Shown in pieces: positions 53,909-64,000 of a stretch of DNA of 64,000 nt. The stretch covers positions 400,344-464,343 of the forward strand of contig CAJJDN010000055.1 of assembly GCA_905182985.1 (NCBI GenBank), given 5' to 3'. The notes beneath the pieces are model-generated. The model had not been told where the DNA came from, did no database searches, and worked only from the letters and a program-made list of their open reading frames with translations. Made by a program: the position numbers and the translations under genes. Source of the stretch: Paramecium sonneborni. Taxonomy: Eukaryota > Ciliophora > Oligohymenophorea > Peniculida > Parameciidae. How positions within the stretch are numbered: position 1 is the stretch's first letter; each line of letters opens with the position of its first letter.

Positions 53909-55137
53909 TCAACAGCCTTTCTTGGAATTTAATTGCCATCTTTTCTGATTTATAAAACATTAGATTTGCTCTACATTAAAAATTTTAGATTGTTGTATAA
54001 TTAGACAGCCTCTTCTATTTATGCTTCAACACATTTATTTTTATGTAAACTAGTTTAACTATTGTAAGATTCTTTGTGTTAATGAAACTTAGATAAATTT
54101 ATAAAAGTCTACATAAGATGCACTATTATTTTTAGTAGAATTTGATCCAACTGGAATTGAATTAAATTGTACTTTCATCAAAGTTTTTATTGGAGTAGAT
54201 TTTTTATCAATTAAAGGGGAATCCTATTTTGATTAGCTTCTATTAATTTAAATAATTGGTCTAGGTATTTTACGTTCGCTTTATGGAATCTTATTTGTTG
54301 TAATTGTTATTGGTTCTTTATTTTCTGACTCTATTGTTACTGTTTTATTTACAGATTAATTTTTTATTTTATCAGATGAAACTTTTTATTAAGAAATATT
54401 GTTATTTTATTATTATTATGAAGCTAATTTTTTTTGAGTTGAACTTCTTACAATTCCTTTGAAACAATCTGCTTTTTTTGTATAAGAAGAATCTGATATT
54501 CGAGATTCTTTACTTGAAGGTCTTTGCCTTAATTCATAATACACTTTTGATTATTATTATAATTATGATGAATTGGATCGAGGATTTTTTCTAAAAGGAA
54601 CATCTTTAGTGCTTTATGATTAATAGGAAAACTGTGATTTATTCGCTAATTTATCCATTTCAAAATCTTTTGTTTCGATTGTTAATCTTTGTATTTCCAA
54701 ATCTATGTTGCCAATATCTTTTAACAAAATTTTCTTTAGATTTCCACTATCACATTTAATAAATGAAGTAGGAGGTTATTCAATAGGAGTTGGTTGAACT
54801 ATTTATTGAATTTATTCTATTTATTCAATATCTGATTCTGGAGAAGGAGTTAAATTCTATTCAGGAGATTCTTCTTTTACTAATTTCAATTGTTTAGATT
54901 CCTACTTAGGAAATTTCATTTATTATTTCTTTGGATTTTAAACAATGAATTCATGTTAATTCATTTATGGTTTTATTATTTTTGATGCCTTTTTATTTTT
55001 TTGGCTACTCTCGTATTATTCAAGCAAATTACCCATTATTTATTATTTTCTTGAGTAAATCACAATCAGTACCTTAATTCAAATTAAGCAGCCGCTTCTT
55101 CTTCACTTAATTTACTATACCTGCCTTAATCTTTCAT
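53909..55137 (-). CDS. Disordered Gln/Ser-rich protein of unknown function
   Basis: A first exon (MKDQGRYSKLSEEEAAAQFELR) is joined by a 23-nt intron (55050-55072) to a long exon. A 27-nt intron near the 3' end is optional for frame. The total is about 392 residues, ending NSKKGC. There is a short Lys-rich helix (EQYESSQKNKKASK), then Pro/Gln/Glu-rich linker (QIVQPTPIEQPPTSF), Ser-rich basic stretches (RSNSS, RPSSKESRISDSS) and no fold. The Ser/Arg/Lys motifs could be kinase targets. No homologue is recognised. Confidence 0.6.
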
Positions 55138-55611
55138 TCAGTTAAATAAATTAATATGAGTATTATTTTTTGTAAATTAATTTTACAAAAAAATTTATCT
55201 TAATTAACAACTACTACATGTATCAAAGTAAAAATATTTTCTTGTTTTAAATTAAAATTCTAAAAAATTACATCAATTTGTTAAGAATTAGTACCAATAA
55301 AATAATTTTACATAAATATCAATAATGATATGGATAGATATATAGACAAACCAAAAATATATAATCTAAAATTAAAAGCACTAAAATTATCAATTACTAA
55401 AATCAAAATATGACCCTTCATAAAAAAATAATCGTTTCTATTTATTAACTTCTAATAAAATTCAATATTTTTAAGTAAAATTAAACAATTAATTAAAAAT
55501 ATACTTGATCAAGACATTTTTAAGTAGAAAGTAGATTATAAAGACTTTTAAAAACTAATTTTAAAATTTACTTTGACAATTTTGAGATTTGTGATTTATA
55601 TTAAATAAATT
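55138..55611. other. Intergenic or unresolved
   Basis: Very AT-rich. Two overlapping short frames near 55328-55560 look weakly protein-like but cannot both be real and neither is supported. Confidence 0.35.
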
Positions 55612-56006
55612 TCATTGCTAAATGATGGTTTTAATAGATTATTCAAGTCCTTAGGTTATCTTGGTTAGTTTTACATTTGATGGTAGTTGCACACAATATA
55701 TTGTAACAGCTATCATATTTGGATTTGATCTTGGATAAAAAAAAGATTAAACTCCACAAGTCTTACAAAAATAATGTTTTGCCTAAATTTAAGATCAATT
55801 CTTACTTATTTTGTATTAAATGTATATAAACTTAATTCTTCCATACTTGTCAATAACTTAAATTTAGATTGAGGAATTAGAACATGATGGTTTTATTTCA
55901 TACGACATATTGAACAAACACACTAAATTACTTCCATTTCAAGGGGGCCATAGAATTCAAATTACACTTTGCAACAATGACAACCACCTTAAAATAATTA
56001 TTCCAT
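55612..56006 (-). CDS. CENP-V/GFA-domain zinc-binding protein
   Basis: Two exons (intron 55783-55805, 23 nt) give 123 residues. The Mss4-like beta-tent metal site is clear: FQGGCHCCKVQFEFYGP (family GGCHCGAVRFE), then CVCSICRMK, then FCKTCGVQSFFYPRSNPNMIAV with the third Cys pair. This is the glutathione-dependent formaldehyde-activating enzyme/CENP-V fold, binding zinc through Cys residues. In animals CENP-V organises centromeres, but most small members are of uncertain enzymatic role. The last 25 residues (LTKITQGLEQSIKTII) are typical of the family. Confidence 0.93.
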
Positions 56007-56328
56007 TTTCTTAATTTTTAATATATAATTAAGGAGTAATATATTAATACATTTAAATAATAATTGCTATTATTCTTTATTAAAATTAATTCTAGTTGGA
56101 AGTGAATAAATATTATAAATGAATTGTGATTATTTAAAATTAGCAAGAATATTACAAATAATTAATTTCATAAAAAATGTTTATTTTAATTTCCAAAATA
56201 ATCACAATATTAGACAATCTAGATAATTTTTTGAATTAAAATTTTATTCAATATTATAAATTGGAAAATATACAGAGATATTTCACAATATCTAAATGTT
56301 AGTATTATTAGCTAGACAGCTATATGTT
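56007..56328. other. Intergenic
   Basis: AT-rich; nothing supported. Confidence 0.5.
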
Positions 56329-56899
56329 TCAATCAATCATTGTAAATTTATGAGTTGGTACATAAAATAAATTTCTTCTAATGATTTTCTCAATCTCTAA
56401 AACAACTTTGATTTCAGTTTGCCTATTTTTATACCTTTTAAACTATAAAAGTTCTTTATTTTTCAATAATTAAGGTAAAGCTTATTAATCTAAAGACTCT
56501 TCTCTCTTCCTCACTGATTCATTTTGTGATATTTTGGTAATGAATACTCTCGGATTAATATTGCTTAATTTAAGTCTTGGTAATAAATTTCTTCTTTCAG
56601 AGTTGATTTGATGAGTAAACTAATGAGCACCTTTAATTTCACTTTAATTTTTATTAATTGATGTTGAGTGTGAGTTATTATAACGTGAACTTGGTCTATT
56701 CTCATCATTACGCCAAGGGCCAATATCTTGGTCAAATTACATTTTATATACTAATATTATTTTTTTAATGAGTAAATTCTTCACCAAATTTCAATTATTT
56801 AAAATAGTTCAACTCTCTCTTCAAAGGTTTCATAAAGAATATTGTTTACGATGATCGATTTAATTCATAAATTGTTTTATAAAACTCTGATTTATACAT
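56329..56899 (-). CDS. Hypothetical basic protein, 181 residues
   Basis: Exon 1 (MYKSEFYKTIYELNRSSQTIFFMKPLKRELNYFKQLKFGEEF) is joined across a 25-nt intron (56727-56751) to IGPWRNDENRPSSRYNNSHSTS, then a Lys/Arg/Asn-rich region (RLKLSNINPRVFITK) and the end VLEIEKIIRRNLFYVPTHKFTMID before TGA. The frame is intact throughout (182 codons including stop). The second exon alone also begins with an ATG (56742), so a shorter form is possible. No domain is recognised. Confidence 0.55.
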
Positions 56900-57011
56900 C
56901 TTTCTCTAAAAATTAAATAAATATAAATTCCTCAGATTTTGTAAAACTATTATATTAAAATTTAGATAACTGGCAATAATGAAATGACTATATCTCAATT
57001 AGACTGAACAA

Positions 57012-57362
57012 ATGAATTAATCTTTTTAATAGGAAAGTGAATATCACTCTGAAATAATGGAAAGAGTATTAGGTTAAGCGAATATTATTATAATTTAATT
57101 TGGGAAAGTAAAAAGATTAAATGAATAAAAGTAGGAAGAAAATTTTATATTATTAAAATAAATATAATTTGTATCGATGAAACTATTATATTTATTAAAA
57201 ATAAATTTTAAATTTAACTCCTAAATAAATCAAGAATATTTTTAATCAGATTTAAGTTTGAATCTTCAGAAACAATTAAACTCTTTTCAAACTTAATGTA
57301 TATTACTATTTTAAAAAAATTTTAAATCATATATTGAATCCTAAATTAAAATTATGAAATGA
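57012..57362 (+). CDS. Small helical protein, 116 residues
   Basis: ATG 57012 opens MNQSFQQESEYHSEIMERVLGQANIIII.. and the helical chain continues through FGKVKRLNEQKQEENFILLKQ and SQINQEYFQSDLSLNLQKQLN to KSYIESQIKIMK, stopping at TGA 57360-57362. No intron is needed. A long reverse ORF overlaps it, but the forward reading has the amphipathic heptad pattern seen in neighbouring genes. Function unknown. Confidence 0.45.
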
Positions 57363-57956
57363 AATCATAATTTAACCTATGAGTTTAATTTCTATGTATA
57401 ATCGATTTCGTTCTCTATGTGTTTGGGCTATGATTGAACTAGATTATATTAACCTATTATTTTTGATATATATTTATTGGTTAAATTGTAATTGCATGGA
57501 AATATATTTTTGTTTTATTTTTAGAAATTAAAAATTTGTTACTTCTTAATAATGTAACTATTTAAAATTGAATTTTTTCTCTTTTTTCTGGTACATATTA
57601 TCTTAAATTCTTGTCCTTCTTATCCTTAGGCATCTGATTTGTTAAGGTTTCATTAATATTATTTTAAATTTTGTATTAATTTTGAATAGCTTTCATTAAA
57701 GAGTATTATTTTTTAATTATTTCTAAAAAAGAGATCTTTAGAATAATTTATTAATTACTTGAAATGAAAAGAAGGTTTAATTTATAATTTCTTATATATA
57801 TTTATTTCATTAAGATTATAAGTATTCTATTTATAAAAAATTTCATATCAAGCAAACTAATTTTTTTGGTAAGAATTTTATAAAAAAAATATCAATAAAA
57901 TTAATTAGAGTAATTAATTTAATAAATATTGATTTTTCCGCTATTTTTAATTTAAA
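57363..57956 (-). other. Unresolved; possible short reverse gene about 57560-57780
   Basis: A reverse frame encodes FLEIIKKQYSLMKAIQNQYKIQNNINETLTNQMPKDKKDKNLRQYVPEKREKIQF in pieces that look coding; the ATG could be 57696. The downstream end runs on in low-complexity sequence and collides with the forward gene at 57012-57362, so a spliced or earlier end is likely. The remainder is AT-rich spacer. Confidence 0.3.
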
Positions 57957-58480
57957 ATGTGTATAGAGGAAGTTTAAATAGACAGGGGATTCGAAAAGTT
58001 TGTGGGAGTTGCTATGAAATAGTATAAAAATAGTTATATATTAAAAGTTATAGTTATAGATATGGTAGTAATAAAGAGAATTGGAGAGAAAAAGCTGAGA
58101 TTTAATGGAATGGTCTTCCTATGTACAAAGATAAAATAAAAGTGTTGGAATTTATGTAGAATAAAATCAAAGAGCTTGAAAGTCCATCAATAAAAATAAC
58201 TAAGTTCTTTAAATAAAAGTCTCATATAGATGGAAAATAATAAGAATAAAAAAATGAATAAATAAAAGAATAATGTGATATTGAAGAGTAAGCAAGATTA
58301 TTGACAGTTTAAAAAACAAAAAAAACTAAGTATAGTGAATTTTACGAAGATAATTATTGGAGATTGAAATTAGAAAATTAATTTCTAACTCATGATTAAA
58401 TAGAATAATAGATAATTAAAATATGGGAGAAGGTAGAAGATAGAGAACACTATCCGATTAAATAAAAAATAAGTTTCTGA
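57957..58480 (+). CDS. HMG-box-like protein
   Basis: Two exons (intron 58022-58047, 26 nt) give 165 residues. The C-terminal half reads KYSEFYEDNYWRLKLENQFLTHDQIEQQIIKIWEKVEDREHYP, close to the HMG-box pattern (F....RxxLKxENP....QIxxxIxxxWxxLxxxExxxY). A possible first, divergent box or linker covers NKENWREKAEIQWNGLPMYKDKIKVLEF. HMG boxes bend DNA non-specifically in chromatin. The call rests on motif spacing; the helix 1 start is atypical. Confidence 0.5.
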
Positions 58481-58537
58481 TGAGCTAATTTTATTTATTA
58501 TTATTTTTATAACAAATTCGTTAAGATTTCTTAAGAG

Positions 58538-60698
58538 ATGATAGTTAAAAAAATATTTTTTTAAGAAGAGAAAAGAATGAAAATTTAGATTTCTAAATTA
58601 TTTGAGATTATTTACTAAATAAATATATAAAATTAAGTAATTCAGATTAAAAGAAAGTTTATTTAAAATTGATAGTTGATTAAAGAACAAAAAGAATTTA
58701 ATTTGATTACTAAAAATAGAAAAAGTAGAGATCTATAATTTTTTTGTTTAAAAAAATTTGAAGAGATTTATAGATGATAAAAGATGAGATGTAGATAAAT
58801 TTAATATATAATGATATTAAAAAATGTGGTATAGAAAATAAAAAAGATATATTTGTTATTACTTCTTAGAGTAGATTATTTAAAATATATTTAGGTATAA
58901 TATCTTAGATTGTTAATAGATTTTCATATAAATTGAAAATGAAGAAAGTCTTTGTAAATTTACTTCAAGTAAATTCAGTAATTTTTTAACAATCGAAAAA
59001 GGAACATAATGGATAATGATTGTTGAAAGAATTAATTAATCTAAGTAAGAAAGAGTAGAGAATAGTTGTCTTTAAGGTTGATATATTGGAGTTAATGATA
59101 AAAGTAATAGGGATTATAAAAGAAAGAAGTTAGAATATGGAAATTATGATAATTTATATATGTTTTAATCTTGTAATAATGAAACCACTGTAAAACAATA
59201 TAAGTAAGTGGTAGAAAAGTATTAACGTTACTTAGATGAGAGAGTCATAGTGAAATAAAAATCAGAGGATAGATTAAGTATTGCAGTCAGGAAAATATAC
59301 TTAAATCCTCTTTTACCTACATTATAGTTAGATCAATATAAAGAGATAAATAGTATTGGTAATAGATAATCTTGTTTAGTTTAGGAATAATAATCTTAAT
59401 CAAAGCAAGAATCTATAGATTAAATAACCAACAACATTTAATAATCAATAATCCCTCCTTATTCTGATTTTGTAAACAAATATTAACACTAAAAATCTAA
59501 ATCTAATTTAGATGCTTCTCAATAATAAGGATTTTTTAATAGACTCTTTAAAAATAATAATAAAGTTAATCATCAATCTAGAGATATTTAAATTAAGGAC
59601 CTAACTTTAAATAAAAGAAATTAATCTGAAGTATATTAAGATAATTAGACTCATCTACCTTCATTGTATTCACCATAAAATGATATCACTAAACATATAA
59701 TTAAGAAACATTCATCTAAAAAGTTTACTAATGATGAAATTTCATTTACTAATAGATGGGAAAGAGATAGAGGAAATAATGTTGTAAGAATAGACAGATT
59801 TGATGTAGAATAATTCAATAATAACATTTTTGATTATATCTTATCTTAAGATATAATTAAAATGTTTTTTTAAAATACAAATCTTAATTAATTAAAAAAT
59901 ATGATGAAGGAATTACTTAAAGGAGTTTTTTATGAATAAGTTATTAATTTTGAATTGATGATAACATATTTTACTTCTCTTTAATTCACTTATCTAGAAA
60001 TCTTTTACATTAAATATGCAATAGCTTAAGTTTTAATTTAAGCTAATTATAACTATCTTTTCATTGAAAGAGCTCTTAATTAATTTGAAGAATACAGATA
60101 TTTAATTTAAAAACCTATTCCTTTTATTACTAAGCTCTTTGATAATCTATTCTATTCAAGTATCACTAAGGATTTAATTATCAAATTGCTTAAAAGTGTT
60201 GCATATCATAAATACTTACAAACACATAAATTTTAAAGTGAATAATTTATTTTAGCTATTAAAAATGGGCTCTTTCCTTACCTAGTCGGAGAGTATGTAG
60301 CTTTGCCTTTACATGCAAGAATTAAAGATGTTAAAGCTGAATTATTTAGATAATAAATTCTAAAGCCCTTTATTAATTCGACTTTTGTTATTCAACTCAA
60401 AAATCTACTTAAAGAATATAATCTTGAAGATTTATATATTAAAGATGTTGAAAGAAGATTAATCTTTCCTAAAAACCTTATCTATTCATTTGAAGATGCC
60501 CATTTTCCTTTATACTACACATTAACTTATATTCAATGTAACTATACTCTTATACCTTCTTATGATATTAAAGCTTTGATTAAAGTTATTAAAATAGATC
60601 CAACAATTAGGGAATCTGATTCTACTATTTTTTTAGACAATGTTAAATATCTTTCCTAATTTGAATAAATATAAGATGATATTTAATTATTTTTATGA
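58538..60698 (+). CDS. Large protein of unknown function
   Basis: The 3' two-thirds form one open frame from about 59100 to TGA 60696-60698. It holds a Gln/Ser/Asn-rich linker (about 59330-59700) and then a well-folded-looking helical region: FTNRWERDRGNNVVRIDRF, LITYFTSLQFTYLEIFYIKYAIAQVLIQANY, FPYLVGEYVALPLHARIKDVKAELF, LIYSFEDAHFPLYYTLTYIQC. A 27-nt intron near 59070 removes one TGA. Exons between 58538 and 59040 (for example LIKEQKEFNLITKNRKSRDL) are coding-like but not fully joined, so the start is tentative. I recognise no family. Confidence 0.5.
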
Positions 60699-60852
60699 AA
60701 ATCTAAAATAATTTCAATTTCTTAGACAAAAGCCTCTAGTTCTAATAATTAATTATATAAAAATCTCTAATTTCTATATTATAGTCATAAAAATTTAGGT
60801 TGATATTTGAATTTTATTAAGAAATTTAATAAATTCATTAATTTTAATAATT

Positions 60853-61130
60853 ATGAATAAATTTATGTTGATAGGAGCACTTCTCCTTTTGCTTTAAATA
60901 ACTTATGTAAATGCAAGTAATAATATAATTTAAAACTAGATTGTATGTAATTGGCCTAAGATTTCAAATGCACATATATGCATTTATAATGTACAGATAA
61001 TCATAATGGTGAATGTTCTTGTGAAGATGGTTCTACATGTAGATGGAAAGATGGTATTGGAGATGATAATTGTCCATGTGGAGGAGCTAAACCTAGAAGA
61101 AGAAGAAGAAGAGTACACGATGGTCTGTGA
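60853..61130 (+). CDS. Secreted cysteine-rich small protein with a hexa-arginine run
   Basis: Two exons (intron 60917-60939, 23 nt) give 84 residues. Residues 1-21 (MNKFMLIGALLLLLQITYVNA) are a clean signal peptide. The mature part of about 63 residues has eight Cys at 23, 32, 39, 47, 49, 55, 66 and 68, which could form four disulphides, with acidic and Gly residues between them (GECSCEDGSTCRWKDG, DDNCPCGG). Near the C-terminus six consecutive Arg (74-79) are followed by VHDGL, which could be a proprotein-convertase site or a cationic tail. No family is recognised. A signalling, surface or defence role is possible but unproven. Confidence 0.65.
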
Positions 61131-61626
61131 ATAAATCCTGCATTATAAAAATCAATCAAATTAGTTTTAATTTTACATATAATAATCTGTTAGCTTCAAT
61201 CTTTTCATTTTCACATTATAATAAAATTTATCACTGTTTTGCAATCAATTTTATTTCTTTTTCTTTCTCAGTTATTTTTTTACTAATTATCTAAATTATG
61301 AACCATAGAATTTGTATAGAAATCACATTATTGGAGTTGTATCCTAAAAATATTGTTCTTTTAATTTATAACAGTTTATCATTTAAAATAATTTTAGTTT
61401 TTGTTTTAAATCAATTATGTAAAATATTTGACTATATTTGATATATAAATTTATACATTTTATAGATTTTCATGGGAATATATTAATATTATGTTTTTAT
61501 TTCCATCAGAAAATTATACTCATAATTTGTTTAAAATCTTGTAACATTATCCATATATCATTATTTTACATAACCCTTTTTGTAAAAATTCATTTTTAGA
61601 TACATAAAGTGAATTAGATTTACATT
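61131..61626. other. Intergenic, AT-rich
   Basis: No coding pattern was seen between the secreted peptide and the end of the next reverse gene. Confidence 0.45.
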
Positions 61627-62990
61627 TCACTTTTTCAAAATACATAAGAGATTCATTAATAGTATAATATCAAACAATTAGAGTATCTACTAAAACTTAA
61701 ATTTTTTAGTAAAATAGATTTATCTATATTTTCTTGTGCATTAAATATGTTTAGTTCTTTTCCTTAGAATCTAGTATAAATAAATTATCTCAAAATCTTA
61801 CAACATCCAAATAGAATCTGATTTAATTAATCGTAGAATTGATGAATAGGATTTAATCTTCTTACTTGTTTGGACTACGCTATGATTTATTTCAAACAGA
61901 TGTACTACTTCTTTTTAAATCCTACAATAAAATTTAAGATTTTCTAAACTTATTTAAATATAGAATAATTCAGATTTATTGATTTTGATTAAATTAAATT
62001 TTTACTCTTTCTTTATAAAATCGTTTGAAATTTAAATAAAATAATCTTTAGAAATGACTTTCTTGATATCAAAATTAAAATTGTCAATATTAGATATAAT
62101 TATATTGAAATTATTCAAAATATACAAATTATAACAATTAACTTAAAATTATAGATTATATTGACAGTATTTGAAATAATAAAAAATCTTTCTTCAAAAA
62201 TAATTGCTATATCATTCAAACCCATTCAATTTAGATCCGATTAAATTATCTCTTGATAAATTAGTATTCTTGATCCTAAAATTTTCAAAAAAAATTGGTT
62301 TGTAAGATCAATATTCATACCTAACAATTAATTTATTCTATTCGATTCATGCTAAATAATTTTTTCTTCAAAGATCATTAGATAAACTAAAAATTTAATA
62401 AAATCTATGATCTTCTGCAATCTTATTGATTAGATCTGTTTTTGCCTATTAATAAATTTCATAAGAACAGTTTTCTTTACTAAACTTATTATCCTAAATA
62501 TTTATTAAAATATCTGTGATTTTTAATTTTCTTTTTACTTTCAGCTTGAGAAAACATGCTTTTAAAAAGATATTCTCTAACAAGTTATATTAGATATCTG
62601 GATAAAACATTTTTTTATTCATAACCATTTCTTTGAATAAGGCAATCAAAACTAGTTGTTTAAGTTCAATTAAGTGGTTAAATAACAATCAATACAGTTT
62701 TTTAACAAAAGCACTAGTGAAAGGTGCCATGCATATCAAGTTAATAGCATTTTGAATATGATATGTGCAATTCTTGAAATTCTATCGCATTTGATCTTAA
62801 ACAATGAATAAAAAAGTATCTTATGTATAAATCATTATAATTATTTGTCTTTTCTTGTAAATAAAGATAAGTCTTTGTTTCTTTAAAATATAACAAGAAA
62901 AAAAAATTATTTATTATCTAAATTCTTACTAATTCCTTAAATCAGCTATTATGCTTTATATTTTGACTCTTAATGTCATTAAAAAGAAAG
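61627..62990 (-). CDS. Unresolved intron-rich or decaying gene
   Basis: The 3' part is one open frame of about 150 codons ending at TGA 61627-61629: NIDNFNFDIKKVISKDYFIQISNDFIKKEQKFNL, IQKEVVHLFEINHSVVQTSKKIKSYSSILRLI, DFEIIYLYQILRKRTKHIQ. Upstream blocks in other frames also look coding (LLYFKETKTYLYLQEKTNNYNDLYIRYFFIHC near 62900; YLIQLVREYLFKSMFSQAESKKKIKNHRYF near 62560; SKENCSYEIYQQAKTDLINKIAED near 62430). Several TGA codons separate them and I could not find introns for all. It may be an intron-rich gene or a pseudogene; no family is recognised. Confidence 0.4.
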
Positions 62991-63545
62991 CCTTTAAGTA
63001 AGCTTTTTAACTTCTATATAGAGGCTATTTGATGGAATAAGTGTTAATCTTTCTAAACCAGTAAAGAGTAATAATAAAGTTTTTCATGTTCCTGTTGGTG
63101 GTTCTAATCGATATTAATTTAATTAATATACCATTCGTTCTATTTCATATAGTACTTTTTATAACACTTTCCATATCAATATTTTATACTTCAGAGGTTA
63201 TGGTTACTTCTTGCATATATTTGAATCTATTCAATTTTCTCGGTTTATTCAGATTCATCATTCAAAATAATTTTAAGTGGTTATTTACAGTGTCATTGAA
63301 ACCCGAATGGATTTTCATTTTTTTAATAAAATTTGGTGATAAAAAGGATTTTTATTGAAATAACAAATAGAAATTGAAATTATGAATAAAACTATTAGAT
63401 TTATTATTTTACTAAAAAGATATAAGGATATTGATATATGAATACAAAATGAATTCAATTATTGAAGAATATTAATTAATCTACATCTTGATCATATATA
63501 AATGTCAAAATTTATTCAAATTAAAAATGATTTATTATTTGATAA
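62991..63545. other. Intergenic or unresolved
   Basis: A 90-codon hydrophobic plus-strand ORF at 63086-63358 (MFLLVVLIDINLINIPF..) has plausible membrane segments but no supporting context. It is left unannotated. Confidence 0.35.
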
Positions 63546-64000
63546 TCATAAAAAAATTTATCTTAATTCTACTTGTTTTTATTTTTAGGCAAGAATACTC
63601 TTATACTTATGTATTATATAATCTTTAGCTTTTGTGAAAATGATGTAACAATATTTAATTAATGGTGATAGTAATCCAAAACATAATATCGCTATTTGTA
63701 CAAAGCCTATAAGTATTTATTAATTATTTGTAATATATTTAACAAAGTCAGGATGATGAAAGAGACTTAAAAGTGTAAAAAATATTATTGGCATTTCAAA
63801 CCAAAAGATTACTATTTTATCAATTTTATTTTTTAATAGTTTGGCTAAAATAATTATTCCAAGATATATTGTATTGATTAATGCAATTATTATACATTAA
63901 ATAATTGAGTTATCTTATGCTTTAATTAAGAAAAAGAGGAATAACAATTTTTTTATAACTATCAAACCTTGATGTCTGTATATTTTTAGATTCTTTATTT
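63546..64000 (-). CDS. Multi-pass membrane protein, C-terminal part (5' end outside window)
   Basis: An open frame runs from the right edge to TGA 63546-63548, about 150 codons. Three or four membrane segments are visible: CIIIALINTIYLGIIILAKLL, IVIFWFEMPIIFFTLLSLF and ILIGFVQIAILCFGLLSPLIKYCYIIF, with short charged loops (KNKIDK, HHPDFVKYITNNQQ). The cytoplasmic tail is DYIIHKYKSILAQKQKQVELRQIFL. The layout fits the C-terminus of a large ciliate receptor or transporter, but the family cannot be named from this part. Confidence 0.6.

Noticed and set aside
56995..57696. Reverse-strand ORF of 233 codons
   Set aside because: Most of it is low-complexity Ile/Asn/Gln sequence open because TGA is rare in such AT-rich DNA; the overlapping forward ORF at 57012 is more protein-like.

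Overview
This window looks like a macronuclear segment of a ciliate, most likely Paramecium or a close oligohymenophorean relative. The evidence is consistent. The DNA is extremely AT-rich. Almost no standard-code ORF is real, but reading TAA and TAG as glutamine with TGA as the only stop opens long conserved proteins everywhere. About 40 introns were placed by hand; they are GT..AG and tiny (20-48 nt, mostly 23-29 nt, 25 nt the commonest). A trichocyst matrix protein is present. Genes are packed tightly: stop-to-start gaps are often 15-140 bp and as small as 22 bp.

Layout. 1-9 kb: the tail of a coiled-coil protein, a small membrane protein (-), long-chain acyl-CoA synthetase (+), an unresolved gene (+), an EB1-type microtubule-end protein (+), then a reverse-strand run of a cAMP-receptor-like GPCR, a tetraspanin and a trichocyst matrix protein. 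9-20 kb (-): a double P-loop GTPase-like protein, a coiled-coil protein, a Nop14-like nucleolar protein and a Timeless/Tof1 replication-fork protein. 20-28 kb: an AMPK/SNF1-type kinase with a UBA-like segment (+), a dual-specificity phosphatase lacking its catalytic arginine (-), a CDKL kinase (-), a histidine-phosphatase-fold protein lacking its catalytic histidine (-), and COMMD4 (-).

28-31 kb: a broken MORN-repeat gene lies in a stretch present twice, letter for letter as far as read, either side of a single N; this is probably an assembly artefact. Ribosomal protein uL15 (L27a) and a small multi-pass membrane protein follow. 32-39 kb (-): a roughly 2200-residue coiled-coil protein with an internal repeat of about 128 bp, alternating in two versions. 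39-46 kb: an unresolved helical gene and ATG4 (+), then small reverse genes, a NudE-family protein and a DNAJB12/14-type membrane J-protein. 46-51 kb (-): a second giant coiled-coil protein.

51-64 kb: a protein kinase (+) followed after 22 bp by prefoldin subunit 1, a disordered protein (-), a CENP-V/GFA-domain protein (-), several small unknowns, an HMG-box-like protein (+), a large unknown protein (+), a secreted cysteine-rich peptide (+), an unresolved reverse-strand gene, and the 3' part of a multi-pass membrane protein that runs off the right edge.

The genes do not form a pathway. A theme of cilia, microtubules and cortex runs through them (EB1, NudE, CDKL, coiled-coil giants, MORN, trichocyst protein), as expected of a ciliate genome, alongside housekeeping genes. 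No CRISPR array, rRNA, tRNA, telomere repeat or recognisable transposon was seen.
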